Shown here piece after piece: positions 53,201-64,000 of a stretch of 64,000 nt of DNA. The stretch is from the NCBI RefSeq assembly GCF_963662255.1, contig NC_085049.1, positions 63,721,158 through 63,785,157 of the forward strand. Reading direction: 5' to 3'. This stretch comes from Cinclus cinclus (taxonomy: Eukaryota > Chordata > Aves > Passeriformes > Cinclidae). How positions within the stretch are numbered: position 1 is the first letter of the stretch; each line of letters begins with the position of its first letter. A program made the position numbers and the translations under genes. Under the pieces are notes generated by a model. That model did no database searches. It saw only the letters and a list, made by a program, of their open reading frames with translations, and was not told the origin of the DNA.

Positions 53201-56200
53201 TTTATCAGTGACTGAAGGAGGACATTGATTTAATGATTCTGGTTTGCTAGATATATGGGGATATTGCTGCATATTGGAAGTTAAAGACCGGTTTTAAGTT
53301 TGGGTGGAGTTTTTTTGAGTACATTTCTTAAGGTTGCCTACTGGTAATAGGTGGACACGCAGATGTAAGTTCTGTATGAGTAAACTGAAGGAGACCATGA
53401 TGCTCTCATTGATGGTCTATGCTTTGGTATTAACTGGCAGCTGTCTTAGGTGTTGGAGAGAGAGAGTGCTCTGCAATGTTAATATGCACCTGAGAGAAAA
53501 CAGTGCAGAGAATGTATTTATAGGAAAAACAGCTGAAATTATTTTTTTAAAGGGAAATTTAATTAAGTGGAAAACAGATTGAAAGTACTAGTGAGCTAAG
53601 CACTGCTGGTATGTTTTAGCTGTCCCTCAAATTTTCCTCATTAGGGGGCTATGGTTTGGTGGAGGTTTGTGGTCAGAACACCAAGCAGTGCCCTCAGAAA
53701 GCAGATCAAAAATCTGTAAATTTGCTTTTAAAGCATGCAGAGAAAGGCACAACACAATCATCCTCCTTTTCTCTACCTGTAATAAATGATAGAACTGGAA
53801 TGGTGCAGGATGATAAAAGGACTAAATGAATGTGTTTAATGAATGCCTGTGTACAGACTTAAAAACAATTTGATGAAAACAGAAAAGTTCTGAGGTTTAC
53901 CTTGGCTGCTGTTTTGCAGTTCAGACTGGCTGATGAATATACTAGTCTTGCTGGCCTTAATATTCATTAATTCAAATCATGTCAGTCATTATCTGTTCTT
54001 TTTACTCTTTTTTTAGAAGAGGTGCTCATATATTTGATTAGTTTGTTAGGTTGCTCCATGTGATTTCTCAGTACAATTGCAGTTTGTGCACCTCCAGAAG
54101 AAACAATTTTGAGTTCTGCTTTTTATTGTTCCAGTAAATCAGTCACAGAATAAAATTGGAGTCATCTGAGGGGAATACCTAAGTAGCCTGCTGGGCTATC
54201 TTCAAATCAGATATCTAGCAGACTGGCCTGGAAAGAACAACACCATCTGGATATGGAAAGAACTCTTAAGATGTTTTTCGCATCACAGAAGGTTATTGAC
54301 AGGGTAAATGTGCAGCAGTAAAAACCTGCCAGAAATTTGTGAGCTGGTCCATGTGCTTTCCAGCAGCATTGGGTGTTAAAACTTCCTGGACTAACAGCCT
54401 GCAGCTGTACTTTCATTAACCCCCTGTGAATTTCAGCTCACTGAAGTTCAGCTCCTAGGTGTTAGGACTACTTGGGGAAAAAAAAGCCCCTCATTTGATT
54501 TATTATTTTCAGTTCCTTGGTATGAATCTGCCCTAAAAGTTTTTCATTGTCAATAGGTGAAACATAGTGTTTTATCCAATCTGAACTAGTGAAAGCTTAC
54601 AAAGTATGTGTTTAGCCATCTAAAAAAAAAACAGCTATTTTAACTAAAACTGTTCTTAAAGCCTAAAGACTAAAATTTCTGCTCGTGACAGTTACCAGAC
54701 TTTTCCCTAGCAGGTGTTAAAATGTCTTCTAAGGAACAAGCCTTTGGAGAGTTGCCTTCCACTAATAACCTAGTAGAATCTCAGATGATAATCTAGGTTA
54801 GCATGGTAAAGGCAGTGGATGTCACTTTTGGCTGGGTTACTTATATCAGGATGGATAGCTATTACTTACATGAAGGTGCTTTGGAATAATGGGCAACTGG
54901 AATAAACTGGTCTGCTTTTAGCTAGAATGAGCTGCCTCATCAAGTCCACTCCTGTGATCAGTACTTGTTTCTCATTTTAAGGTTTAAATCAGTATTTAAA
55001 TGGGACTGTCAGCTAATGGGATTGTTTCATCAGAAACTCTCTCTCCAGGCCTGGAGGAAAAAAGCTATCTCATCCCTCTGATTTGAGGAAAAATTATATT
55101 GCATCCTGCTATTTATCTGCACTCTCTCAGCACATTTCAACAACTGTCTTGGATTTTAGGAGCTGTAAAGGATGCTTTCAGTGTGTTCTGTTAAGCAGAA
55201 CCCTTTCCAATAGCTAACCCAATCTAAATCAAAATGTGGTGAAAGTGAAGTTGAAAGAAAAATGGCTTAAACGCCAGCATGTGCTGTAATCACCCCGTGA
55301 ACCTTTCCCCTCTCATTTGAGTTCATTATCCTAACCTGAGGAAGCTTATAATCAGACTGAGTGCAGATGTTATCAAATACAACTCTGCATTCTGTATTCA
55401 GAGCTCTGTGCTGCCTTCTGACTGTGCTCTATTTTTAGCTCTGGAATAATGTAGCACTCGCATGATTTATTGCACAAAACAATCTGGCACCAGAAAGGAT
55501 CAAGAGTAGGTGGGGCGATTATAACTGTTATCTAATTCCTTTTGAATGTTAGAGAGTATTAAAGAAAAAAAAAAAAGGGGGGGGGGGGGGTTATGTGTGC
55601 TCCAGGGTTTTCATTTTGTGTTGAAAAAGGAGTGGATTATTCAATAGCTAGTTGACCCTCCCTAAACAAGGTAAGATCCAAAAGCTGGAAATCAAAAACA
55701 GGAACTCCCAGTAACCTCAGGAGGGGCAGGGGGTTTAACTCCCTTAAGTGTGACTACAAAAGAGACTTCTCCCCACTCTCTGGAGGGTAGCCTGGACATC
55801 TCCCTTCCCAGCCTGTGCCTGCTTTTGTGAGAGCAGAGGTAGTGCTGGAGGAAAACAGGCACTCCCTCCTGTGTCACCTCCTGGTGTGTGACTGCCACAG
55901 CAGACTCACCCAAATCTGCCAGGATCATGGTGTGAAGAAGGATGAGGAAGAGGTAGGTGGGGACAAACTTGCACCTTTTTAAGAAGCCTCTGCAGGCTGC
56001 AGTGAATAAAGGACAGCTAAACATGGGAGCATGGGATGAACTAGCAGCTGTCAAAAACCTCATGTTCAAGCACAGCACTGTTTTTTCCCAGCTGAGAGAC
56101 AATTCATGTTGGATGATGCAATGGGCCACTTGTAAGAACAGGGAACTGTCATAGCCCTAATCCATATCTTTGGGTTAGGTAGTGGCCCCTAGGACAGGGA

Positions 56201-57870
56201 AGTGTCACCATCTGAAATATCCTCATCAAGGAGATAGCACTGCGGTCCGTCTCCTGTTTCATGTCCTCTTGTGTTGGATTTGGTGGCTTGAGGAGACTGT
56301 GTATTTCACCAATGACCTGTGTACAGTACTAGTGCCAAACATGGCAGAGGGACCTGACAAAAGAGGGGTGTGAGGTGGGAGGCAACACGAGCCTTGCACT
56401 CAAGAGCTGTGTCCTTGTGGTTGATCTCATGCAATCCACAGCACCTCTCAGATGCAGCTAATGCAGAGAGCAGGAATGAATTGGCTGTGAATAATAGATC
56501 TAGAATATTTTGGAAAACTAGCACTACAAAAATCCAGAAAGATGAGCTGGTGGTTGCACTTCTTCAGTAAAGCTTGCTCTGCAGTGCAGCAGCAATGAAG
56601 ATTGCTTTACTCTTTTGTTTGATAAAAAGTACATTAATAATATTATTTGGTTTATTCTTTTGCTAATTCTGCTAGCCTGAGAACAAGACATGGGAGAGCT
56701 TTAGTCATCTCCAATCTGCAAAGCACTCTTGTCTGTTCAACTTCAAACTTTATTGTGTATGACTGTAGGGAGGAGGAACAAAGGCTTAATTTTTCTTTCA
56801 TTGGCCTTGGTAACCTTGCAATGGAAAGTCAAACCAGTTTGCATCCTTTTATAGGATTTTAATGTAGTTTATAAAGAAAAAGTACATAATTGGAAAAAGA
56901 GCAAACTTAGGTCTTCCTTGCAGTTTCTGGTTCCTGCAGGGCCTCCAGACTGTTCAGTAACATTCAGCAATTAAAATTCATGCTGGAAACATTGCCCACG
57001 TGTCTTTGGTTAGAAAAAGCAGCCTTCAGAAACACTGTAAGCACCTCAGGCCCTCCTGCACTTCTGTCCATCCTAGACGGATGGGGTGAGTGCATGCTCA
57101 TGCAGTGCAAGAGGCTGCGCATGCGTGCAAGAGGAGGAATCATCATCTAGTTTTGAAGAAAGCTCTCAGACTATCTTTAGCAGACTGGCTGGGTTGCACC
57201 TATAGAAATAGAAACAACCTTCTAGCTTGACTTCAGTGTTGTTAAGGTCCTTGCTGCTTTGCTCACACTTTTGCTTCTCTACAGAGATAACTCCTACAGC
57301 TGCTGCAGGAAGGCAGAAACCATCTACCTCTCCATGTTAATGGTACCTGCTTAACCCTTCTCACCTTGGTGGGAGAAATTTGTCATTCTGAGTTGCTTAG
57401 GGAATGCTGTTGGCCTCCTGAGTACAGCTTAACTGTATTTAGATAGTGCTGCTATTTGCTTATCCAGCCAGGACTGGGTGATCAGCTATGGTTGTAGTCT
57501 ACAAGTAAAGATGTTCTCCAGATGCTCAAGCACTATAGTTTGGTTTATGTCTTCTGCCCTCTTCACTTCCACAACAGCAAGCTGTGCTATGCATGTACTA
57601 AACAAGTAGTAGTCAGCCTGCAGAGGTGACTGTTAACGTAGGATGGAGTATTTGTATCCTAAATGTCAAGAGTTTGGCAGTAATAACTACCAGTGATTAA
57701 TTAGATTACATGAACTGTATGCGATAATATCTGTATTTACTGGAGTTGTACTTTTGAAGTTTATGAAAGATCAGAAAATAGGTTAGTCAGTATTTTTGTA
57801 GTTCTTGTTTGCAGTTCTTACTGTACCCACCATTGTAGTAATGTCATTTAATGTTAAGTAGTAATGTTAA
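50221..57870. other. Probable intron 1, fifth segment
   Basis: This is non-coding sequence. The part from about 51,530 to 52,700 is AT-rich and free of obvious repeats, with several TAATTA and AATATTAAAT words. The part from about 55,690 to 56,520 is richer in G and C, with a 145-codon minus-strand frame (55692-56129) that I do not recognise. T-runs lie at 50,267 and 50,840. No paired splice sites around a convincing exon were seen. Confidence 0.5.
55565..55590 (+). repeat. A12-G14 homopolymer junction
   Basis: Twelve A residues are followed immediately by fourteen G residues. The G run could form quadruplex or triplex structures and is a likely site of sequencing and replication error. Confidence 0.93.
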
Positions 57871-57935
57871 GAGCAGGATGTTGGACTCGATGATCTTTTT
57901 GGGTCTCTTCCAACTGGATATTCTGTGATTCTACG
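57871..57935 (+). mobile_element. CR1 LINE 3' terminal fragment, plus strand
   Basis: This is a very short copy with the hallmark 3' end: 'gatgttggactcgatgatct', 'gggtctcttccaactgg' and 'attctgtgattct'. Only about 65 bases remain, so it is either an extreme 5' truncation or the residue of a larger deletion. The left edge abuts a short direct repeat, TAATGTTAAG, present at about 57,849-57,858 and again at 57,862-57,871. Confidence 0.88.
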
Positions 57936-58752
57936 TAATTTACAAGTATCCTCCATTTTGGAAAAACAGGCAAAGACTTGCATTTGCAGTGTTCCAAATC
58001 TATTTGTCATGTTCTTCACTCATTTCTTGTTTTACAGGAGCTAGTTTTAGTTTCCATTGGTCAAGTTAGCAGTTGATTCAGCTTATGACTTTAATATCAT
58101 ATGCTTGTGAAAAGTTGGCCAGGAGATCACTTTCACTGTTGATGACTCAAATGCCCGCATACAGAATTCAGTGGTATAAATGAGTTGTATAAATTTATGA
58201 ACAGTCCTTGCCTGTTTTAGTGAGTATTAATTTTTAAAGCCAATTAAATCAGTAAAAGTTATCTTCCTTTCTTTAAAAGTCATATGGATTTCTTTTCTGG
58301 TATAATAGCCATGATATTCTATACTGTAAGTGTATTCTTATTTTTTTGACTGTAAAAGAAGGCAACAGAAGGTTTCTTCAAAATAAAATCTTTCTTCTGG
58401 ATTCAGTGACTATTCAGATTCTGAATAGCAATTGAGAATGCAATAACCTGCCATTTCAGTGGTGCAGTTCTTTTGCAGAACAGAAGATATACCCTGGAAG
58501 TGAAACAAGTTTTATTTATCATAATTATCCTCTGTTGGTCATCTGTAACAAATACATTTTGTGGCTAGGTGAAGGCTGATTTTTGTAAAGCAAACTTAAT
58601 TAGGAATAGGAGGAGTTTACGTGAGCAGCATATGAATAGAGAGGACAGAAAAGAGCTGACATTATGTGGGTAAGAGTTGGGAAATTTGAGCTGCAGAAGT
58701 AGAAAACATGCAGACAAGCACAATAAATTTCTTAAAATGTATTTTTTGTGGG

Positions 58753-58797
58753 TTTTTTTTTTTTGGTGTTTTATTTTTTTTTGGGGGGGGGGGGGGG
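58753..58797 (+). repeat. T-run followed by T9-G15 junction
   Basis: A T12 run (58753-58764) and a T9 run (58774-58782) lead directly into fifteen G residues (58783-58797). It has the same layout as the homopolymer junction at 55.6 kb, with T in place of A. Confidence 0.93.
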
Positions 58798-59960
58798 TGT
58801 TATTTTGTTCTTTTTTACTGTTTTGGTTTTTTAATGTGCTAAGCAGCACAGTATTGGAAGCTGGGCAAGCCAGTGGGAATTCCCTGCTCTGTTGTGATGT
58901 ATTCTGGGACTGACTTGCTTGGCCCAAGGTACTCCTTGCCTAACTACAGATATCTGAATCTGAAATAGGGACAGCCCAGGTCAGTCACCTAACAGTCAAT
59001 GGCAATCAAAGGGTTTTAAATATACAAAAGCCACCATGTAGTGGTGTAAGTAAAACAATTTACAGCCCATTTAAAAGAAGATGATTTATAGCCTTTAAAT
59101 TGTATAGAAAAACACACACAAGATAGCTTAAATGATGAGGTAAAAGGGAATGTGTATGACTGGTTTTCTTCTGGGCCTGCAGGATATTTTTCTTATTATT
59201 GGTATTTAATCATCAGGCTCCATCTGACTGGTGAAAACCTCAGGGGTATTTTGAAAGAAGGCCTCCTGCTAATGCTTTAACTCTTCTCTGCTCCATGGTG
59301 GGATCCCCAGGGAACATTTCCTCCCTGATAGATGTTGCTGTTGTTAGTCTGTGTCGATACATCAGCAAAATAGGTGCTGCTCCTGACAGTCTGGGGCTGT
59401 GCAGTGTCTTTGGGGTCTGGTGGGATCTGTCCCTGCAATACAATGTAATGCTGTACTTGGGAGCACATAGGTAGAGAGGCCCAAAGACAGATCCTAGACA
59501 AACTAATTTTGTTGGTTCATCTATCCTATCCTCTTTAATAAATGGGGGTATTTAATGACTGTTGTGTTTGTTGAGCACACTATGAAGGTATTTTGCACTT
59601 TTTCCTACACTTTGATTTCAAGTGCAGCTCTCCTGTGGTGCCAGGTGATCCTCTCAGAGGACTGCAGAAAGCTCAGGGTCCAGAATGATACATCATCACC
59701 TTGTTATAAAGATAGCTGCTCAGGGATTAAATGCATGGACTTCAGTGTCTTAAGCCAGCTCCTGTTCAGATGCCTTTCATCCTTATTCAGTGTATCAAGT
59801 AGAAATAACTTGGGAAGCCAGTTCCAGAAGATGTCTGTATGGTCTGGTTTAGTAGTTTTCTCTGTGCGTGCCTGTGGGCTGGAACACAGCAAGACTTGGG
59901 CTTGCCTTCCAGGTTTCATCCACTCATGTATATGTAGCTCTCCATCTCTATAAGGATCTC

Positions 59961-60180
59961 AGGACAAGAGGAAATTGCCTCAAGTTGCATCAGGGTTGTC
60001 AAGCACTGGCACAGGCTGCCCAGGGAAGTGGTTGACTCACCATCCCTGAAGGTATTTAAACAAATTTATAGATGTGGCTTTCAGGGACATGGTTCAGTGG
60101 TGGGCTTGGCAGTGCCAGGGTAGTGGTTGGACTTGATAATCTTGGAGGTTTTTGCCAACCAAAATGATTCTGTGATTCTA
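59961..60180 (+). mobile_element. CR1 LINE 3' fragment with internal deletion, plus strand
   Basis: The motifs run 'aggacaagaggaaattgcct', 'caagttgcatcagg', 'gttgtcaagcactggcac', 'aggctgcccagggaagtgg', 'ttcagggacatggttcagtg', 'gttggacttgataatcttgg' and 'ccaaccaaaatgattctgtg', ending with the CR1 octamer-like ATTCTGTG/ATTCTA. Compared with the copy at 22281-22815, about 45 bases are missing between 59994 and 59995, where 'gcatcagg' joins straight to 'gttgtcaag'. The element is 5' truncated and inactive. Confidence 0.94.
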
Positions 60181-63100
60181 AGAGTACAGGTAGTGCACTG
60201 CACCTGTAGTAAGGGGTCTTTTTCCATTCTGGATGGCATGCTTGGGCTCTCCTACATCTACCCTCCAAGAAGGAATGCTGCAAGGTCTCTCAGTTCTTTC
60301 TTGGGTCATCTATTTGTTTTCTTTGTAGAAGGAGATTTAAGAAACTGTCTCAAATCCACAAAAAGAAATCATTAATCATAATACTGGAAAATGTAGCATG
60401 TGTGTTAATACATACAGGTAAAGGGAGGCTCTGAAATCCTTGGAGGGAACCTAACCTGACTTGTGTTTGAACTTAGAAGTAATTCATTGCAATACTGTCA
60501 TCATAGCAAATATCAGTGACCAGTTGCTCCTGTCTTTGTCTGACTTAACATGGTTACTCTTGAGAACACTGAGACTGTAGCATTTACTTCCAGTTCAGTT
60601 TTATCCATCGCTCCATCTGAAAGGCAGCATCTCCCCTCTGGCTTTGGAGCCTTGTCCATGAAACTATACATCTGTTCATGCCTCTGTGGGAGGCAGAGGT
60701 ATGCTGGGTTATTCTCTAGCCTTCTACTACTCAAAATTGAGATTCATGTAATGATTTAAGTCACAAATAGCAGCATACTGGAAATTTTATCTTCTTGCAC
60801 TTACACCCCTTGGACAACCTGTATTGAAGATTTAATTATATTTAAGAGAGTAAGAGGTTGGGACACACAGCATGAGCTGCGTGCCAGGAAGGACAGGACA
60901 TGATTCTTGCATCTTCAGTCTATCCTAGTGGGGTAAAAAAAATCCTGAATGGAGGCCAGTCTTAGTGAAAATCATAACCAGGCCTGGGATTTGATTCGTC
61001 TATGCACTCCTGAGGTCAGTGTTTGTTCATGAGGCTCAGAAGAAGTCATCTCTCCACTGCAGGGATTCCTGAATGACTTTTGTGACCCATATGGTACAGG
61101 AGATCAGAGCTGTGTGTTGTGTTTGCTGACCTAAAATGTCAATGCTTCAGTGAATGGGAAAACACCAAAAAATGGAGCAGCTCTTTGTCAGAAAGGCCAA
61201 TGGACTGCCTCAGCACTGAGTTTAATGCTAACACTTGTCTTGTTAATTAGATGTTGAGTTCAACAGGGGATGCAGTATTAACCAGACCTTTGTTGTGATG
61301 TTATTTCTTTGTACAGCTAATGTGACACCAAATCCCACAACACAGTTCACTCCATTATTAATGGCTTTCATTGCTAAACTATTTTTAGCCTTGTCAGAAA
61401 ACACTTCAGAAAAAGAAAGGCAGATAAATGTGAATGCTTAAACAGGGCTTTCACCACAGCAGTTTCTTACTGCCTTCATTGTTGGCTACTTTGATTATGT
61501 GTAGGGAAATACCCCTGCATGACTGTGTCCTAGCTGGTGGTGTCTTCCTGTGAGAGAGAATTGAAAGAGATGATTCTGAGGAAAAATGTTCTTTTTTTTT
61601 CCTGTTAGGATAGGAAAAAAGTAGGTAAGACTGAAAAGATGACGTTTCTACCTCTGACACCCACTTGCATATATGTAGCTTGAAAATGAATATGTTTTCT
61701 GGAAAATGAAAAACCTAATGGTATCAACCACTTAGACCTTGTGAATTTACACCTGTTCTAAGCTGTAGAAAGCACTGCGTTCTTCTTGTTTTCTGGTTAC
61801 AGGCTTCAGGCAGTGTTGCATGTAGTTGAAATGACTTGGCCAACTGATTGTAGCACTTTCTAGCAGTACTTGCCAGAAGTGAAAACCTGTGCACCAGCTA
61901 TGATGCTTTCCTCTTGTATTTTTGTCTTCTGGGTAGGGGGAACTCCTAGCAGCACAAAAGGGAGAAGTGATTGCACTCCCAAACTAAATGACCTGCATTC
62001 CTTCTGACAGTAGAAATAACTGCTGCTGTTACCATTGCTAATTTTAATATAAATATAACTTTTACTTGCATATTTTAAAGAGTAGCAGTAGGATCAGGCA
62101 TTAAACCACGGCTCTGCACATTGCTCAAAGCCTCATCCAGTCAGGCCGTGAGTGCTTTCAGGGAGTGGGCAAGGATGTGTTTTCGTCCCACACAGGTGTT
62201 CTTTCAGGGAATTTAGACCAATTCTGCATTTTACTGGGTATAATATTTGCTTCACCTTTGCAAAATGACACATAATCCACAACAATGTCCTTCCATACAG
62301 CTGTAAGATGTGTCAGTGTCAGCCATTTAGCAGTGCACTTCTCAAGAGTTTTCCTTATGAGTAAGAGGGGCAGTGAGTCTGACTGAATTGCTAGGCTTGT
62401 GTATGGAATGTACTGTATTAATTTCTGATTCCAGAAATTATTTTGAACAGCTTGGAAATTGTTTTCCTCTTTTATGACTAAATCCTCCTTTGACAGAGAA
62501 ACATCACTTTTCTGCATAATGTTTTTCCATTCAGCTTTTATCTCCCATTCTGATCCCAGGTTATCTTTTTCTTTACATTTGTTAATTGGAATAAGTGAAC
62601 ACTGATTTGATGGGTTAGTCTCTGCTATTAGTGTAACCTGACCAACAATAAACTGGATAGCATAGAATATTTTTTTTACCCTAGGAGATATGAAGTGGAA
62701 TGAAATGAGAGTAAGTGGTGCCTTGTGGTGTTTTTATTCCATAAATCACATTTCTTACTCCACTAGCTATGAAGGCCCTCGTGTTGAGAGCTGATTTCTG
62801 CAGAGAGCTTTGAATGTGATTTGAGGGCAGGCTCTGGCCCAAGTACTGACCATAGAGGAGGGAACACTGCACTCTCTTCTAACACTGGTCTTGGCATACA
62901 AGAAAAAACCCCCACAACATTATTTTTTTTCCTGTTCCAGTAGTAGATAGGACAACATAAATAATTTCTGCTTATGAGAATTACCACACTAAATTAGTGC
63001 AAATGAAGTCCCATAGATGCAAGAATATTTGCAGGTCAGTGCTCAAAAAGAAAATGTCTCTGGCTCCACTTATAAGATACAAATATCCTACTTTATAACA

Positions 63101-64000
63101 AAAAAAATGGTTTTAATTGAAGTGTGACTTTCGCTGGCAAGTTCTAGTTTTGTTTTCAGCATGTGCCATTGTGCTCAATGAGGGGAGAAAATTTTCCATG
63201 AGCAGAATTCTTTTCAATTCACGTAATGGAAAAAGGCCTATTAAATATAATGCAGAAAGGACTACTAGGCATATTTTGAATTTTAGTGGGCTCAGGAAGG
63301 GGAGTAAGGTTAGCATTTCATTAGTATTCATCTACTCTTTCATATTTATGACTAGCTCCAACTGTACTCTATTTCCTTTCTAATATTTTAGAGTGCAGGT
63401 GTAGTTATATTGTGTGCAAGTGATATTTTGGGGCAGAATTGCTGATGTTAGCTGTTTGAAAACTGATACTGATCCAAATAAAACAGCTTTCCTCATTCAT
63501 CTTGTATTGATTCTTGAGCTGTTGGATGTACTGAGATCTCATTTCACATTTTATCTGGGAGAGCTAAAAACTTTCATGTTTGGCATTGTTATTTTCCCAC
63601 TGACAGGTGATAGATATGTTCATCTGATGACACTGATGTGGATACTGGGCCAGAAACTATGAGAGCTGGAATAGAGTGTTGGGAGGATTTATAATTATAA
63701 GTTTACAACCCTTTAAATGTGTGAGTGGAGATGATAATTCTGAATATCTGACTTGGGCCAAATATTTTGTCTAGAGTTTGATGGGGGAAAAAGGGTTAAT
63801 CTATTTTGATGGCAAGATCAAAGCAAATAGTTTGGTCCTCTTTGCTGGATTTTGACAGTAGGCTGGTGGGCAGCTAGGACTTGGTCTCTTCTGAGGAAAA
63901 AGAATGAAACTTTTTGTAATAACATGACAAAAATAGTTTTTGTTCTTGGAAGGGATGAAGGATGTGGCATGTGACTGTGATTGTTTTGCCTCCTATCTGA
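60181..64000. other. Probable intron 1, last segment in window
   Basis: This is AT-rich non-coding sequence to the window edge. It holds one notable minus-strand open frame, listed separately. No leucine-rich-repeat exon, which would be the expected second exon of an RTN4RL1-type gene, occurs before position 64000, so the intron would continue beyond the window. Confidence 0.5.
62158..62733 (-). other. Long open frame of unknown status, possible exon or relic
   Basis: The minus strand is open for 191 codons, from just after a stop at 62734-62736 down to a TGA at 62158-62160. The first ATG is at 62517, giving 119 residues, but the open part upstream of it also reads like mixed, charged, hydrophilic protein. 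At the upstream side the minus strand shows a pyrimidine-rich stretch ending 'ttcatatctcctag', a fair 3' splice site whose AG lies at 62681-62682, leaving about 173 codons downstream. I recognise no domain or family. In DNA of this base composition one such frame in 64 kb can arise by chance, so this may be nothing. Confidence 0.15.

Noticed and set aside
55692..56129. 145-codon minus-strand frame
   Set aside because: It is in a GC-richer patch, with no recognisable family, no promoter and no clear splice sites.

Overview
The window looks like vertebrate nuclear DNA, most likely from a bird. It is AT-rich and CpG-depleted except for one dense CpG island, has no prokaryotic gene structure, and has few repeats. 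The dispersed repeats I recognise are avian: four CR1 (chicken-repeat-1) LINE 3' ends and one solo LTR of a family widespread in bird genomes. The LTR family makes a neoavian bird somewhat more likely, but this rests on recalled family patterns, not a search.

Layout. Positions 1 to about 13,700 are non-coding sequence upstream of the promoter. They hold an internally deleted minus-strand solo LTR (7622-8086) and an ATT/GTT compound microsatellite (about 9061-9138). Positions about 14,030-15,210 are a strong CpG island with several GC boxes. Inside it lies the only gene piece I can support: a 12-nt coding end of a first exon (14583-14594) reading Met-Leu-Arg-Lys, directly followed by a good splice donor. 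Met-Leu-Arg-Lys matches the start of RTN4RL1 (Nogo receptor-like 1), which as I recall has a tiny coding first exon, a very long intron 1, and one large second exon holding the leucine-rich repeats. The remaining 49.4 kb fit that intron: no leucine-rich-repeat exon or other recognisable protein is present, only CR1 fragments (22281-22815 plus; 49761-50220 minus; 57871-57935 plus; 59961-60180 plus), low-complexity tracts and a few local duplications.

The many long open frames in 13.9-15.3 kb on both strands result from GC-rich DNA lacking stop codons and are not annotated as genes. Most other open frames are short and look like chance; one 191-codon minus-strand frame (62158-62733) with a candidate splice acceptor is listed at low confidence.

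I found no tRNA, rRNA, CRISPR, operon or obvious new system. The observations most worth checking are the MLRK exon identity, a possible alternative upstream exon, a 35-bp element present twice 3.7 kb apart, a tandem duplication beside a perfect palindrome, and the 62.2-62.7 kb open frame.
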